DNA of 46,172 nt from Scleroderma bovista (lineage: Eukaryota; Basidiomycota; Agaricomycetes; Boletales; Sclerodermataceae), in contig JAYMGJ010000669.1 in assembly GCA_037178675.1 (NCBI GenBank), positions 1-46,172 on the forward strand. Direction: 5' to 3'. The first letter of the stretch is position 1, and every line of letters begins with the position of its first letter. The translations under genes were made by a program, and so were the position numbers. Under the pieces are notes generated by a model. The model saw only the letters and a program-made list of their open reading frames with translations, did not search any database and had not been told where the DNA came from. Below, in pieces: positions 31,141-41,523 of the stretch.

Positions 31141-32971
31141 CTTCGATTTGCCTTCACAGGTTTCTGCTGTATTGACAATTGATGTCATAAAAATTTATGA
31201 CCTGCTGAGCCAGATCTGTGCCATGCCTGACTGCATAAACAAGGGCATAGTCCATGTTTACTTGCCTTTCTTGTTGTTGGTATATATACCGCGGGATAGA
31301 TCTGCAGACTCACTGCTCTCCCTTTTGGAAGTCGACCATTGCATGTGGTACAAAACACCCATGCCTTGCACATGCACACCCACCAATTCCTGTTGAAGCT
31401 AGTTGACTTCTGTTGGCATTGGCCTGATTTACTGTGCGGTGGTTACTACAGTCCGACCGCTGCCCAGAGTTTAATCTTCTGGACTGCAGAGATACTTTAT
31501 GACACACCTCCACTCGGTTTGCTGTTCCCTCCAAGTATTCCTTGTATGGTTGTGATCCTACCATGAATCCCTTTCCATCCATGAGCCAAAGTTCATTTTC
31601 AGCATGCTTTAGTAGCATATGCTCCACCTTGAAATTTCCATCCATCACGATTATGTGGGCATATTTCCAACTAAACTGATAAGCTTCATTTACTGGGGTA
31701 TATCACAATCACTTACTCAGTTAGATCTACATCGTCCCCAGATGGAATGTTGATCCCTGGCTGCGGACATGCAGGGCAAAAAAGGACTAATCCCCCTGGC
31801 CCAGGTTCCGCTGATCCGGAATGAAATCCCTGCCATTTGAGCAGTTTTAGCAGCCTCCAGACCCTGGAAACCCTCAGTAATTCCTTGTACCTATCCTATA
31901 ATAACCCATCTGTTATTCCCGCAGAAATGCAAGATTGGAATGACCTACTGGAACCAAATGAGGAAATGCATTTGATGTGACCCTCCGCAGTTTACTATAG
32001 TAGTTCATTGCGGTTGTACCACACTCTACATTGTCCCTGATGAAATCGTCCAGAACATGGAAGGTAAATGTGGTCCTGGGCTCTGTGATTGTGGCAGGAA
32101 ACATGCCAGTCATCATCAGCTGCATGTGGGATTCCTCAGAACCTACACAGCTGCAGAACCGGATATCACAAAAATGGACCCCGTTGGTATGGACCACGGC
32201 CAAGCAACTTCTGTCACTTGGTTTAGCCAGATGGGGGGGGCATCCATCCTCCTTCATCTCTTCCCATTCCTCTTCACAATCACTGGAAATATTTTCCACA
32301 AAGTAACCACCAGTCGGACATGGCTTTCCACCATGCCCAAGGTAAATCACCCGGCCAACCTGCGAAATGAGTCACCATGTCTCTGACCAAGACGAGAGCA
32401 CTCACCAGCCTGAGGGAGAAATCCTTGAAGAAAGCACCTGTCCACCTTTGAATGCGGTGGAAAGGACTGAGCTGGTGTGCATCAAGGCAGCATTTCTTGC
32501 ACAACACCGGTCTATAAGCACACTCGGTGCATCTGTAGGTGCCATCTGTGCCGCACTTTGTACACACTCTTGGTTCAGGGGGTGCCTCTATGTCAAAAAG
32601 CACAGATAAGTATTTATCCTTGTATTGGAGCCATTGGTCGAGGTAGTGGTCCTATTATTATATGAGAAATGTGCGCAAAGTAAACTCATGTGCCAGACCT
32701 GATTCCTCGGCAGTTTAAATCCCTGCATTGGTACATCATTCATGTCTGGATATGATTCCCAGGCTTCCTGTCCGCACAAACCGGGATGCTCCATGGTTGA
32801 CACACCCGCCTTGGAGGGTGATTCATTATTCTCCCTTGCAATGCGTGCCTTTTTTCGGGGAGGAACCTTCACAATCTTGTCTCTGTATTGCCCACCTGAT
32901 CTTACTGTCTTCCATGTGACATGGATTGCTGGTGTAGAAGGCCCGACTTTGGTGACTTTAGGCTTCACCAT
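31141..32971 (-). pseudogene. KDZ transposase, N-terminal two thirds, C-terminus cut off
   Basis: Seven exons: 32971-32699, 32651-32406, 32359-31949, 31895-31717, 31670-31508, 31459-31314 and 31265 onward. Introns are 46-53 bp GT-AG, and the spliced frame is open for about 508 residues. Then TGA (31154-31156) replaces an expected Trp (NLWRQ). A CxC2-type cysteine cluster lies around residues 105-130 (CTKCGTDGTYRCTECAYRPV, LCKKCC), then IYLGHGGKPCP, FPATITEPRTTFTFHVLDDF, FCPACPQPGINIPS, IIVMDGNFK (first catalytic Asp), CSNHRTVNQANANR, CARHGCFVPH and INFYDINCQY. KDZ enzymes mobilise DNA transposons. The rest of the catalytic domain is missing; gypsy sequence begins at 31132. It is head to head with the gene at 33286. 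Confidence 0.88.
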
Positions 32972-33285
32972 GATACTATGGATACCAGCCAACACCAAGT
33001 GAAAATATTGCACCCAAACTGCCTCATTGCAATACCTGCGGTGTTTGGGATTTGTGACTCTGATCAACATTGCTGCCAAACTCGGATCAGGCACAAAGGC
33101 GATCTTACCCTTTATGGCATAAGATCTCCAGATAGCCGAAAGAATGTTTGTCCGAAATGACTTGACCAAAATAGCACTTAGACATATATAGCAGGGATCT
33201 GCTGATAACCGAGATTCCATGGGCGGGCGCCACCATGCTGGCAAGGCACTTTGCAACAAATAGTAAGGTGGGGTGAAGGGTCGAA
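32972..33285. promoter_or_regulatory. 314 bp divergent spacer, possible bidirectional promoter
   Basis: It separates the KDZ transposase start (32971, minus) from the ATG at 33286 (plus). A TATATA core near 33183 reads on both strands. The shared spacer suggests that both genes were transcribed together as parts of one element. Open frames run through it but show no family similarity. Confidence 0.4.
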
Positions 33286-36200
33286 ATGACATGTGAACAG
33301 ATTGACTGCGGGAATTTTATTCAACAACCCAGTAGTATGTGCCCCGAAATTGAGACTTCGGACTGCGACCACAACTCCTCCATGGCTACTCCAGAGTATC
33401 AGGATGCCAGCTCTAGTGAAGAGTCTCACTCCACAGCACCAGGGAATACCCCCCTTAGAGACGATGAGATTGCCATTGTCCAGGAGAACCTTAAGTCCTG
33501 GATGGAGGGGGACAAGCCCCAAAAAAGGTTGGTACTGAGAAAGATCAGTGACACCATTCATAGGTTGGGCCCCAACAAGACTCTGAAGACCCATCAGTGG
33601 GTTACCAAGAAAAAGGTGAGTGTTTTTTTTGGTCTTGAAGCATACATGGCACAAATTATGTTTGTAGGCAATTCAGCGTTGGCTTTACAACAATTCCCGC
33701 ACTCGCTCCCGAAAGAAGTTGGTGACCTATGGCCGGAAATGGAATGCACACGGGGTGATCATGAAGCAGAGGAAAGAGCAAATAAAGAAGTTGTTAGAGA
33801 AATCTGGCCACAAATCAGGGAGTGCGGGGTACATCGGGAAATATCAGAAGGCAGTGGACAAGCTGATAAGAAGGATGTCCGCAGAGCAATGGGAGGAGGC
33901 AGAAAGGACTGCAAAGGAGTGGAATGAAGCACACCCAACTGAGGATATCCAGAGCCTGTGGATGACGCATTTGCATATCATGCTTCAATTAACCAGATTC
34001 TAGGACCGCAGACACAAAGGGTAAACAATATGTAAGAGAGTTTGCCGAGGAGATGTGGAAACAATGTGGGACCCGGGTGGTGGTGATAACGGCGTGGAAA
34101 GGATCCGATGGGGACCCTATGATGAGCTTGTAAGTTTTCATTAAAAGAAAGTGAATCTTCACACTGAAATATGCAGTCATGACTATAATGATGAGATAGG
34201 GAGTGGCAGGTGGTTTGATGATTGGGGGAGGATGGAGGAAAGGTGGTCCAGGTATGTATTTGATGTATTCGGCCAGGACAAGGACAACAATGTGGAGGAA
34301 AGTGGAGAGGAGGAAGCATTGCGGAGGACAAAGGTAAGAAAGGGGAAGAAGTGGCCAGAGGCAGAACTCCCAATGGGAGATGATGGTACACTGCGGATCC
34401 CAATCATATTGAACATGAGTGCCCAAGAGAAGAAAGATGTCATGCAGGCATTTGTGGCCTACCATTACCATAAGTCCCTTACCAGCTTTCAATGATATAT
34501 ACATATTGCACCCCTCAGGAAAGGCGTGTGGGCAGGCGTCGTTGTCCATCCCCTGGGGTGCAATCGCGGAGGACACAAGTACCTACATTTCAAACCGCTA
34601 TCTTCCCTCCCATGTATCGTTCAAAGAACCGACCCGGTTTAACAACAATGAAGTAACAGAAATCCTGGAATGGTGGAAAGGCCAGCAGGATACCAATCCT
34701 GCAGACATCTTTAAATTCAAGATGTGGATAAAATCAGACGGATCAACACAGCCTGCGGTCAGCAAACCCAATGAGCCATCCACAAAGAGTTTAGGGAAAA
34801 GGAGACGCACAGGAAAGTATATATTGACTGGGTCCCGCGGTAGTTACTGACAAACTGGATAGATACCACTACTGACGATCAAGAGGATGGAGAATATAGC
34901 GAGGAAGATGAAGAAGCTGATACTGAACCCAGAAACCATGCTGGCAAGGCACCTGCAGGTCCGGCGAAATTCAAGGTCGGCCCACCAAAGAATGCATGTC
35001 GGACAGACAGGAATAGCGGTGGTATGTAATACATAGGGTCGGATATTATTGACTAAACATTATTCAGACCAGGGAAGAAGTAGTGGACCCACAGGTAAAA
35101 AGTCCGTGGGTGCCCAGTCCAAGAGACGTGCAGGAGGTTATATATTGGCTAGTTCTAACGACAATTGCTGATGGATTGAACAGATACCACTACTGATGAA
35201 GAGGACCCACAGCATAGCGAGGAAGACCAGGAGGCAGATACTGAAGCCAGAAACGATATTGGCAAGGCACCCACAGGTCCCACAACATTCAAGGTAGGCC
35301 CACCAAAGAAAGCACGGCGGATAGATGGCAACGGAGGTGGTAAGTAATACATATATACAGGTATTATAAGCTAAATGTTATTAAGGCCAGGGGCCTAGTA
35401 GTCGACCCGCGGGTAACAAGCCCATGGGTGCCATGCCCAGTGGTTCTGCACCAGCATCAATTCCCGCGGATGGTATGTGATACATGCAGACAGATATTAT
35501 CCACTAAACATTATTCAGGCCAAGGAAAAAATTGCGGCTCCTCCATTGGACATCCATCAAATACAATGGCCGTGGGTCAGAAGCCCGCGGGTGCCAATTC
35601 CGATGGTGCTGCACTGGGATCAATTCCCGCAGATGGTATGTGATACAGGTAAACAGATATTATCCACTAAATATTATTCAGATCATGGCGAAAGTGGTGG
35701 CTCCTCTGGTGGACATCCTGCAGATAATATGGCCACGGGTATCAGGCCAGTGGGAGCCAAGTCCTCTCATTCTGCATTAGGATTGGTTCCCGCAGGTACT
35801 GCTTCAGCAGGTCAGTGTACCCGCAACGTTGGGAAAGTTGGCCAGTCAAAGAAAGTCAGCAACGTGAATGGGAGTAAGTAACACATTTGAAAATAATCCA
35901 TCAGCTAATAAAATCCAGACCAACTGATGTCTGGAGGAGGAACCACAGGAACTGGTCAACTACAGCCCGCTCCAGCACGGAGGAAGAAAATAGGTAACAT
36001 GAATAAATCAAATTCCAGGAGAAAGTCTAACTGATAGCTAGGCGATGACCCTAATGGCACTGTGCAAACCAGACCTAAGCCGCGGGTAAAGAGAAAAGGT
36101 GCGGAATACTAGTCCTGAAAATATAACAGGATAAATACTTTATAGCCATAAATGCACATGTTGCAAATACCCAGGATGACATACCACATGACCAGACGGG

Positions 36201-36402
36201 TAAGCTGCGGTGTCAAAGTGATTGCAAACCTTTGCTTATGGAACTATCCGCAGCACTATCTGATCCCAATGAATTGCGCAATGGAAATGCCAGAGGTGGA
36301 AGCAATCCAGAAAAGAAGAGATGTTCCACACGGGAAAGAAAAGTGCCCCCAAGACCAGATGCAGATATCCCCACTCCAAGCCCAAGAAAGAGACATAAAT
36401 AA
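33286..36402 (+). CDS. large multi-exon conserved basidiomycete-type protein, KDZ neighbour
   Basis: Function unknown. Exon 1 is 33286-33615 and exon 2 is 33668-33957 (QRWLYNNSRTRSRKK). Exon 3 starts at 34004 (KGKQYVREFAEEMWKQCG) and ends at GTAAGT 34130. Later blocks are NDEIGSGRWFDDWGRMEERW, SLSIPWGAIAEDTSTYI and FKEPTRFNNNEVTEILEWW. The C-terminal half is a series of phase-1 exons rich in Gly, Ser, Asp and Pro, separated by 45-47 bp introns (for example 35473-35518, 35636-35681, 36099-36145). It ends in a basic tail (TRERKVPPRPDADIPTPSPR) at TAA 36402. The splice joint near 34460-34515 and the one near 34820 are not clean, so one indel is possible. It is divergent from the KDZ transposase. 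It resembles uncharacterised proteins of repeat-rich basidiomycete regions. Confidence 0.62.
34818..35520 (+). repeat. tandemly duplicated exon-intron modules
   Basis: A block of about 320 bp starting at TATATATTGACTGGG (34818) recurs at TATATATTGGCTAGT (35141). Both copies contain GATACCACTACTGA, an acidic exon, GGCAAGGCACC, and an intron of the type GTATGT/GTAAGTAATACATA...TTATTCAG/TTATTAAG. Related introns at 35340, 35473 and 35636 are near-copies of each other, so the 3' half grew by exon-intron duplication. Confidence 0.75.
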
Positions 36403-36481
36403 TTTTTGTACTGGCCAGGGCTTTCCATACCATAAAATATACATTTTTGGCACATAACAATGTACAGGGAATGAAATGTGT

Positions 36482-36850
36482 TTACAATGCATCGGGGTCC
36501 AGGTCTATCAATCCATCAAGGTCCTGCCCATCACCTATCGAGTCATCTGACTCTCCCGCCCCTAGCTCTGACCCGCGGCGGAGCCCATCGCGGAAATGTG
36601 CCAATGTTGCCCGATGTGTAAGTAACTGGCACCACTGCCGCGTCTCTGCAATAAGCATGTTGGCATATGTATTATACATCGAAAACAAAGGCTGATCCAA
36701 GTCCTTCCTTGCGGGAGATGGCCGCCAGCGGCCTTTGTAAAATCGGAGTCCAACTCCACGCGCTGTCACGCACCAAACAGGTTTGGTACAGTGAACATGG
36801 AAGATAACGCCTATATCGAATGATCCTTATGCGAAGGATAAGCACGACGG
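36482..36850 (-). CDS. C-terminal exon of an unrecognised gene
   Basis: The minus frame is open from near 36850 to a stop at 36482: IFHVHCTKPVWCVTARGVGL, then FYKGRWRPSPARKDL, MYNTYANMLIAETRQW and an acidic end (GDGQDLDGLIDLDPDAL). No ATG fits the 5' end, and the frame stops near the inverted-repeat boundary (36862), so the gene is either truncated by the repeat or has upstream exons I cannot place. It is tail to tail with the gene ending at 36402, 80 bp apart. No domain recognised. Confidence 0.42.
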
Positions 36851-36861
36851 ACCCTCATCGT

Positions 36862-37635
36862 AGCCATCTATCGCACAAGACGACTATCCTGATGTGAGAG
36901 ATGAATGCCAATGCAGACAGTCATCTATTGCACAAGAACCGCCAAGAAGCAGAAGAAACTGAAGGAATAACGTCAATTGTGGTATGAGAAAGGAATGCAC
37001 ACGTCTGCAGTCCAACTCCCATACCAGAACGATCAAAGAAGCCGAAGAATTGATGGAGAAACGAAGGAGAAAGAGAAGAAATGATTTTTAGCGCCCAAAT
37101 GTCATTTTTAGGCGCCCAGTGCCGGCATTCCGATATTTTGAATAGCTCCGTCGTTTCTGAAGCTATCAGGCACGTGACTATACCATCAGAGAGCCTAGAA
37201 CGTGGTCTATCTGCCTGTCAAGTTCCGACGCAAATCCGTTCATTTCCCACGGAGATATTCCCCCCGCAATCCAGACGTTCGCTTCATCACTCACTATGGA
37301 GTCCGTATTTTCTCTGGATCATTTCTCCGCTATTGCTGCAGATCTCCACTATGTCCTGCTCTTAGGACAGCCTCTCCCAGAGTTCCCGTGCACTGCCTGG
37401 CACATATCTTCCCAGCCTGCTCCCTCAGTCCCTCTCGTTCTCGGTCAGCGCGTTCTCCTCGTCAGTCCTGCGTCAAGGACGTACTTTGGTCATCTTAGGT
37501 CTATTGTCAAGCTTGAGAAGTCTTCTCTGGTTGTCTCTGTGTCCCCTGAGCCCTCAGCCTATGGTCCCTTCCTCCCAGATACTTGCCATGTCCATCTTCC
37601 TCTGTCGTTCGTCTCACTTCCCTGGATGCGTCAAA
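36862..37635 (+). repeat. long inverted repeat, right copy
   Basis: Inverse of 18486-19255. The inner edge is GTAGCCATCTATCGCACAAG (36862). It contains AGCGCCCAAATGTCA (37091), GTGCCGGCATTC and the MES ORF. Together the two copies bracket 17.6 kb. Confidence 0.78.
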
Positions 37636-37688
37636 TTCAATACTCTATCCGCTTCCCTACTTTCAGACGACGTCCCCCAGCACCATGA
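37296..37688 (+). CDS. unrecognised 130-residue protein, repeat-borne (right copy)
   Basis: ATG 37296 (MESVFSLDHFSAIAADLHYV) to TGA 37688. It is a paralog of the minus-strand ORF 18818-18480 with the same blocks (LLLGQPLPEFPCTAWHISSQ, LVLGQRVLLVSP, YFGHLRSIVKLE, SYGPF-like, HLPLSFVSLPW). The C-terminus is extended by 18 residues (FPTFRRRPPAP). It is followed by LTR-B-related sequence. Domain unknown. Confidence 0.45.
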   Translation: MESVFSLDHFSAIAADLHYVLLLGQPLPEFPCTAWHISSQPAPSVPLVLGQRVLLVSPASRTYFGHLRSIVKLEKSSLVVSVSPEPSAYGPFLPDTCHVHLPLSFVSLPWMRQIQYSIRFPTFRRRPPAP

Positions 37689-37749
37689 CAGTTATTCCCC
37701 CCACTTTATAGTGCTATTAGGAAGAAGAACCCTCTCTCGTTCTTTCCCA

Positions 37750-38780
37750 GAAGAGAGCTCGTCAAGGGAGCCCATGGTTGCGCTTCAGCGGCGCTAGAAC
37801 ACATGCACTATACCTTAGTGTATGCTGACCCCCCAAAAAGACCTCTGGACCCCTGGTACCCTTCTTGTGGCTGTTTTGTCTCGGATCAATCCCCCTATTA
37901 ATCTCAGATCTTCCCCATTGTTGTCCCATCAAATTCCTGATGGTACACAGCCCCCCATCAAACTTCTTAGGCTGTGCATCAATGACTCCTTCTGCTGTGC
38001 AGTGACTCATCCCTTGCTTACTGATGCTCTCTTGTCATCAGTATTACTCTATCTCTTTCGCATTTTTGGTATATTACTCAGCTGATGACTCACTCCCTTA
38101 CCAATCAATCTTGTCATGCAGCTTACTCATTCCTTTACTCAGCAGCTTATTCATGCTTCCTATGCTTACTCATTCCTGCTTATCCCTTGCTTACTGATCG
38201 CTTACAAACCCCTTACAAAGCTCTTACCAATCCCTTACCAATCCTTGACAAATTCTGCTTACTCCCTTCTCTTTTTGTACTTTAATGCTGTGCCCCCCCA
38301 TGTATTTAAACCCCTGGGCTCAGCCCAGTGAAGAGGACCCAATTGCACGAAATTATCCCTCTCTCAGACTCTCTCAGTCAGTATCCCCTCAGCTCTTTGA
38401 GTCTTGTAGGCTTCAGTGAAGGTCTAAAGGCTCAATATTGTCAAGTTTATCCAAGTTATTCAAGATCTATTCTTTATACTAGGCTCAAGCGGAGTCTAGG
38501 CTTCATACCAGTCAATCTTCCTCGCCTCTGGACATCAGAGGCATCCCTGCCCCTTTGCTGCACCAATCTCTAGGTGTAGTATCGCTGTTTCAGTCTCAGT
38601 CTACCCAATCCCCGCTTTGACACTTCCTAGGCTTTAGGAAGAGTCCAGACCCCTATCCCCTTCGTCTTCTATTACTCCTGTACCCCAGGAGTATCCTGCA
38701 TCATCGTCTGCATCACCCTATTGGTGTAGATCCCCTTCCCCCCTCCTCAGCACATCCTCTCTGGACACCGCGGAGGTAAA
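37750..38780 (+). mobile_element. LTR-B copy with coding remnant
   Basis: It starts with the remnant GAHGCASAALEHMHYTLVY (37770-37830). A CTTACTCA/CTTACCAATC-rich region and the promoter-like TATTTAAACCCCTGGG (near 38300) follow. Downstream, CCACCACTCGCACTTTTTCG near 38780 matches the 3' end of LTR-C. It is the inverse of 15981-16500. The precise LTR ends were not established. Confidence 0.55.
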
Positions 38781-38993
38781 CCACCACTCGCACTTTTTCG
38801 TAGTCCTTTGTTGGTGTTGTGTTTGGGTTATTACTCCGACCCAAATCCACACTTTGACTCACAGCGGGCCAGGCTGGCGGGGGCGCGGGTTGGCCTGCTG
38901 GAACAGGCGGGGCGTTGGCGAGGGCCTGTGCTGCCGCCATGCAGCTGTCCAAACAGACCTGAGCCCACCGACCAGCCTTTGGGCTAGTGAGCC

Positions 38994-39430
38994 AAGAGAT
39001 TACAGCGGGGACGATCGATCATGGCTGGATGGTAGGAATGAAGATGTCCATAAACGAAAGTTGAAAATGGTCAGATGTGGTGGGGTGATAGTCTCGACAG
39101 TACGCACCAAGCCCACTGGCACTTACAGCGAAAGATGGGGTTGCTCGATTGTGGTGGGATGGTGGTCATGAAAAGACCTGAAATGAATGGTGAGATTGGT
39201 GAGTTGTAGCAAGGTGATAGCCTCAACAGCACGTACCAAGCCCACCCTCAGTTACAGCAAAAGGCAGGGACGATCGATTGTGGCTCAACAGTAGGAATGA
39301 AAATGACCATAAACGAAATTTGAAAATGGTCAGACGTAGCGGAGTGGTAGTCCTGACAACACATACCTTGCGGTTATAGCGAAAGGCAGGGATGCCCGCT
39401 TGTGATGGGATGGTTGTTCCTCCAAATGTC
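38994..39430. repeat. about 125 bp minisatellite, four units
   Basis: TTACAGCGGGGACGATCGAT (near 39001) recurs as TACAGCGAAAGATGG (39124), TACAGCAAAAGGCAGG (39253) and TATAGCGAAAGGCAGG (39376). Alternate units share GGTAGGAATGAAGATG and TGAAAATGGTCAGA, so a 250 bp higher-order unit is likely. Confidence 0.75.
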
Positions 39431-40141
39431 CACCATACTTGCGGAGTTGTCCATGCTTCCAAACTCACTCGGTGATTATATAATTTGGTCTTTCAGTGTA
39501 TCATTCTGATACACCTTGGATCTAATTTTATTGCTGACAATTGTAGGTAATAATAGGTCAACAATGATCTAACTCTCACTGATTTCCTGATGAGGGACAA
39601 CAATGGGACATGGTAGGGCATTCTTTTCTGGCTGATGTCTGTAACATTTTGTGCAAGTTAGGATATCCTGATTGGTGAAGAAGAAAATCACAATGCAAAC
39701 AGCTGGGAGCAACAAGTACTTTGGGAGTTGCGACCTCGGTAGTTGCCACTGGGAGTCCTACAATCTGTCTTCCTCATTAAGCTCCCAGTACTAGGATTAT
39801 TGCACACACTCACAGTACGACCAGGGTGTGTCTGTTATGTAAGTCACTGTCTTTGTCCCGAGGATTGCTTTGTCTCATAGAATAAATAAAGTCTTGAGCC
39901 TTGTGGCTCATCCTTGTCTCTTCCATCTTTGCTCTTCCTCCACTCTGCCCCATCATGAATCCATTCAAACCTGCAAAATCACACTTTTCAATAGTCACCC
40001 CTACTGTGTTGTTGATTTGTGATGCTGATACTGATCTGTTTTCATCCAGGACAGGAATTCCGGCACCAGAATTCCAACTTGTGGTCCCATCCACAAGGAC
40101 TTCCGTGTCTTGCGGCCTGCCAACCTCGAAGAAAGGTACTC
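39431..40141. other. no gene recognised
   Basis: Opposing short frames (40094-39810 minus, 39901-40149 plus) have no known domain. A purine-rich GAAGAAAGG precedes the solo LTR but is weak as a polypurine tract. Confidence 0.45.
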
Positions 40142-40749
40142 TGTTATGACCATGTCCAACTCCGGATCATATCCGGTTACTCCGGTCACATCGCAGTCCT
40201 ACAGCTCAACTCCAGTCGTTCTCAGTTACTCCGGTCAATGGTCGCGCAGATAACCTTCCGCTAACTACGACCCTTGGTCTAGCCCGCATACAGTCTTTAC
40301 CACACTTGCCCGTCTACCCTGCGTTGACGTGAGTTCTCCGTGAACTCGTTATATCTCATACCTTGTAGTATTTTCACTGGACCTGCTTTATTTTCATCAG
40401 ACCTGACTTTATTTTTGTCGGACCTGATCTATCCCTTACTCCGGTCGTCCCTTGTCCGCCATTAGGCTGTTTACTTGTCACCATATATACTCGTCCCTAG
40501 TTTGCAGTCTGAAATCATCTAAGTCACTACTCCTGTTCTACTGTCTGTCTCTGTCTCCATCTCCGTCTGACCGGAACCTACGCAAGGGATCAACGCTTGC
40601 CGTCCTTGTCGTTGAATCCAAACGGTCGCAACTCCGGCCCGGGCTAACCTCTGCCCAAACCTCTGACCTCCCCTCTCGTCCGCTTTCGTCCGGACTTGAC
40701 TGGACCCCCTACCGGAGTAGACCCGGACTTGACATACTCTGTCACAACA
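40142..40749 (+). mobile_element. solo LTR-A, uninterrupted (608 bp)
   Basis: TGTTATGACC...GTCACAACA, with inverted ends TGTTATGAC/GTCACAACA. It aligns with the interrupted 3' LTR at 6875-7675 and the fragment at 16688-17140. No 5 bp duplication was found; instead TACTCTGT occurs at both edges, partly inside the LTR. No internal gypsy sequence adjoins it. Confidence 0.85.
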
Positions 40750-40954
40750 GCCCCTGCTTTCAGCCACATTGATCTCGAAGTCTGGGAAAGGCCATGTGAC
40801 TAGCATCGTTGGAGGCAAAGCACAAGACAACGAATCACAAGTCACCGAAGAATGTTGAAGTCCCATGTGCACCCGGCGTAAACCATTGACGAAGTGCGCA
40901 CAAGACTGCGACCCATATTAGTGTAGACTTAGTAATAGTCCTCTTTAGAGTAGA

Positions 40955-41140
40955 TGTTACATGTCACACGACACGTGTCACAGTCACGTATCACAATGTT
41001 TGTTGTATATAAACATTGTTCATCGCTTATATAATATAACAGCTCTTGACCAGCTACCACTACCATCTCAGGTTGTGCACTCCACCCAACAGGTGAGTTG
41101 GAGTAGCAGTTCCTCTATGTATATAGGTATTGCTTCAACA
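40955..41140 (+). mobile_element. copia 5' LTR (186 bp)
   Basis: TGTTACATGT...TTCAACA, with TGTT/AACA inverted ends and a TATA box in GTATATAAACATTG (near 41006). The following GGTTATGAGCCCTGTGAG has the form of a copia primer-binding site (half-tRNA priming type). Boundaries are inferred, because the 3' LTR is not available for comparison. Confidence 0.65.
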
Positions 41141-41523
41141 GGTTATGAGCCCTGTGAGCGCACTGTGTGCAGCAATGCACCAGACAGCGCTCCAGCTCCC
41201 TGAGCATCGCTTTAACTAGCTTGACGCTGTGGACCACAGTGAGCTCCTAGCTGAGCCCCTGCACAGCCACAAGGTGAAGTCGGTCGACGACTCGCGCCAG
41301 ACAGTGAGCTCCTAGTTGAGCACCTGTATTGCCCCAGGCAAAGTTCATAAATGACTTGTGCCAACCATGGTGAACATCGTCGACAACTTGCGCTGGCATG
41401 ACCTAGTCTTGAGTTAGCTGTTGACAGAAGTGCTTTCACTAGCACTCAGGTGTTTCTTCTTTTCTTGCTTGTCTGTTGTCGCATTCACTTGCTGACTCCG
41501 TTGACTCCCAACAAAACATCACC
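41141..41523 (+). other. copia leader with primer-binding region
   Basis: It begins GGTTATGAGCCC directly after the LTR. It contains two copies of CAGTGAGCTCCTAG (41237 and 41303) and further partial repeats of ACTTGCGCC type. It ends at ATCACCATG (41524). Confidence 0.55.

Noticed and set aside
32588..33292. Extension of the KDZ transposase upstream of 32971
   Set aside because: The open frame continues 5', but that part lacks family motifs and covers the divergent spacer; the Met at 32971 (MVKPKVTKVG) gives the expected start.
33178..33654. 158-codon minus frame over the start of the 33286 gene
   Set aside because: The plus strand has a spliced, family-like reading; the minus frame crosses the promoter spacer and has no family signature.
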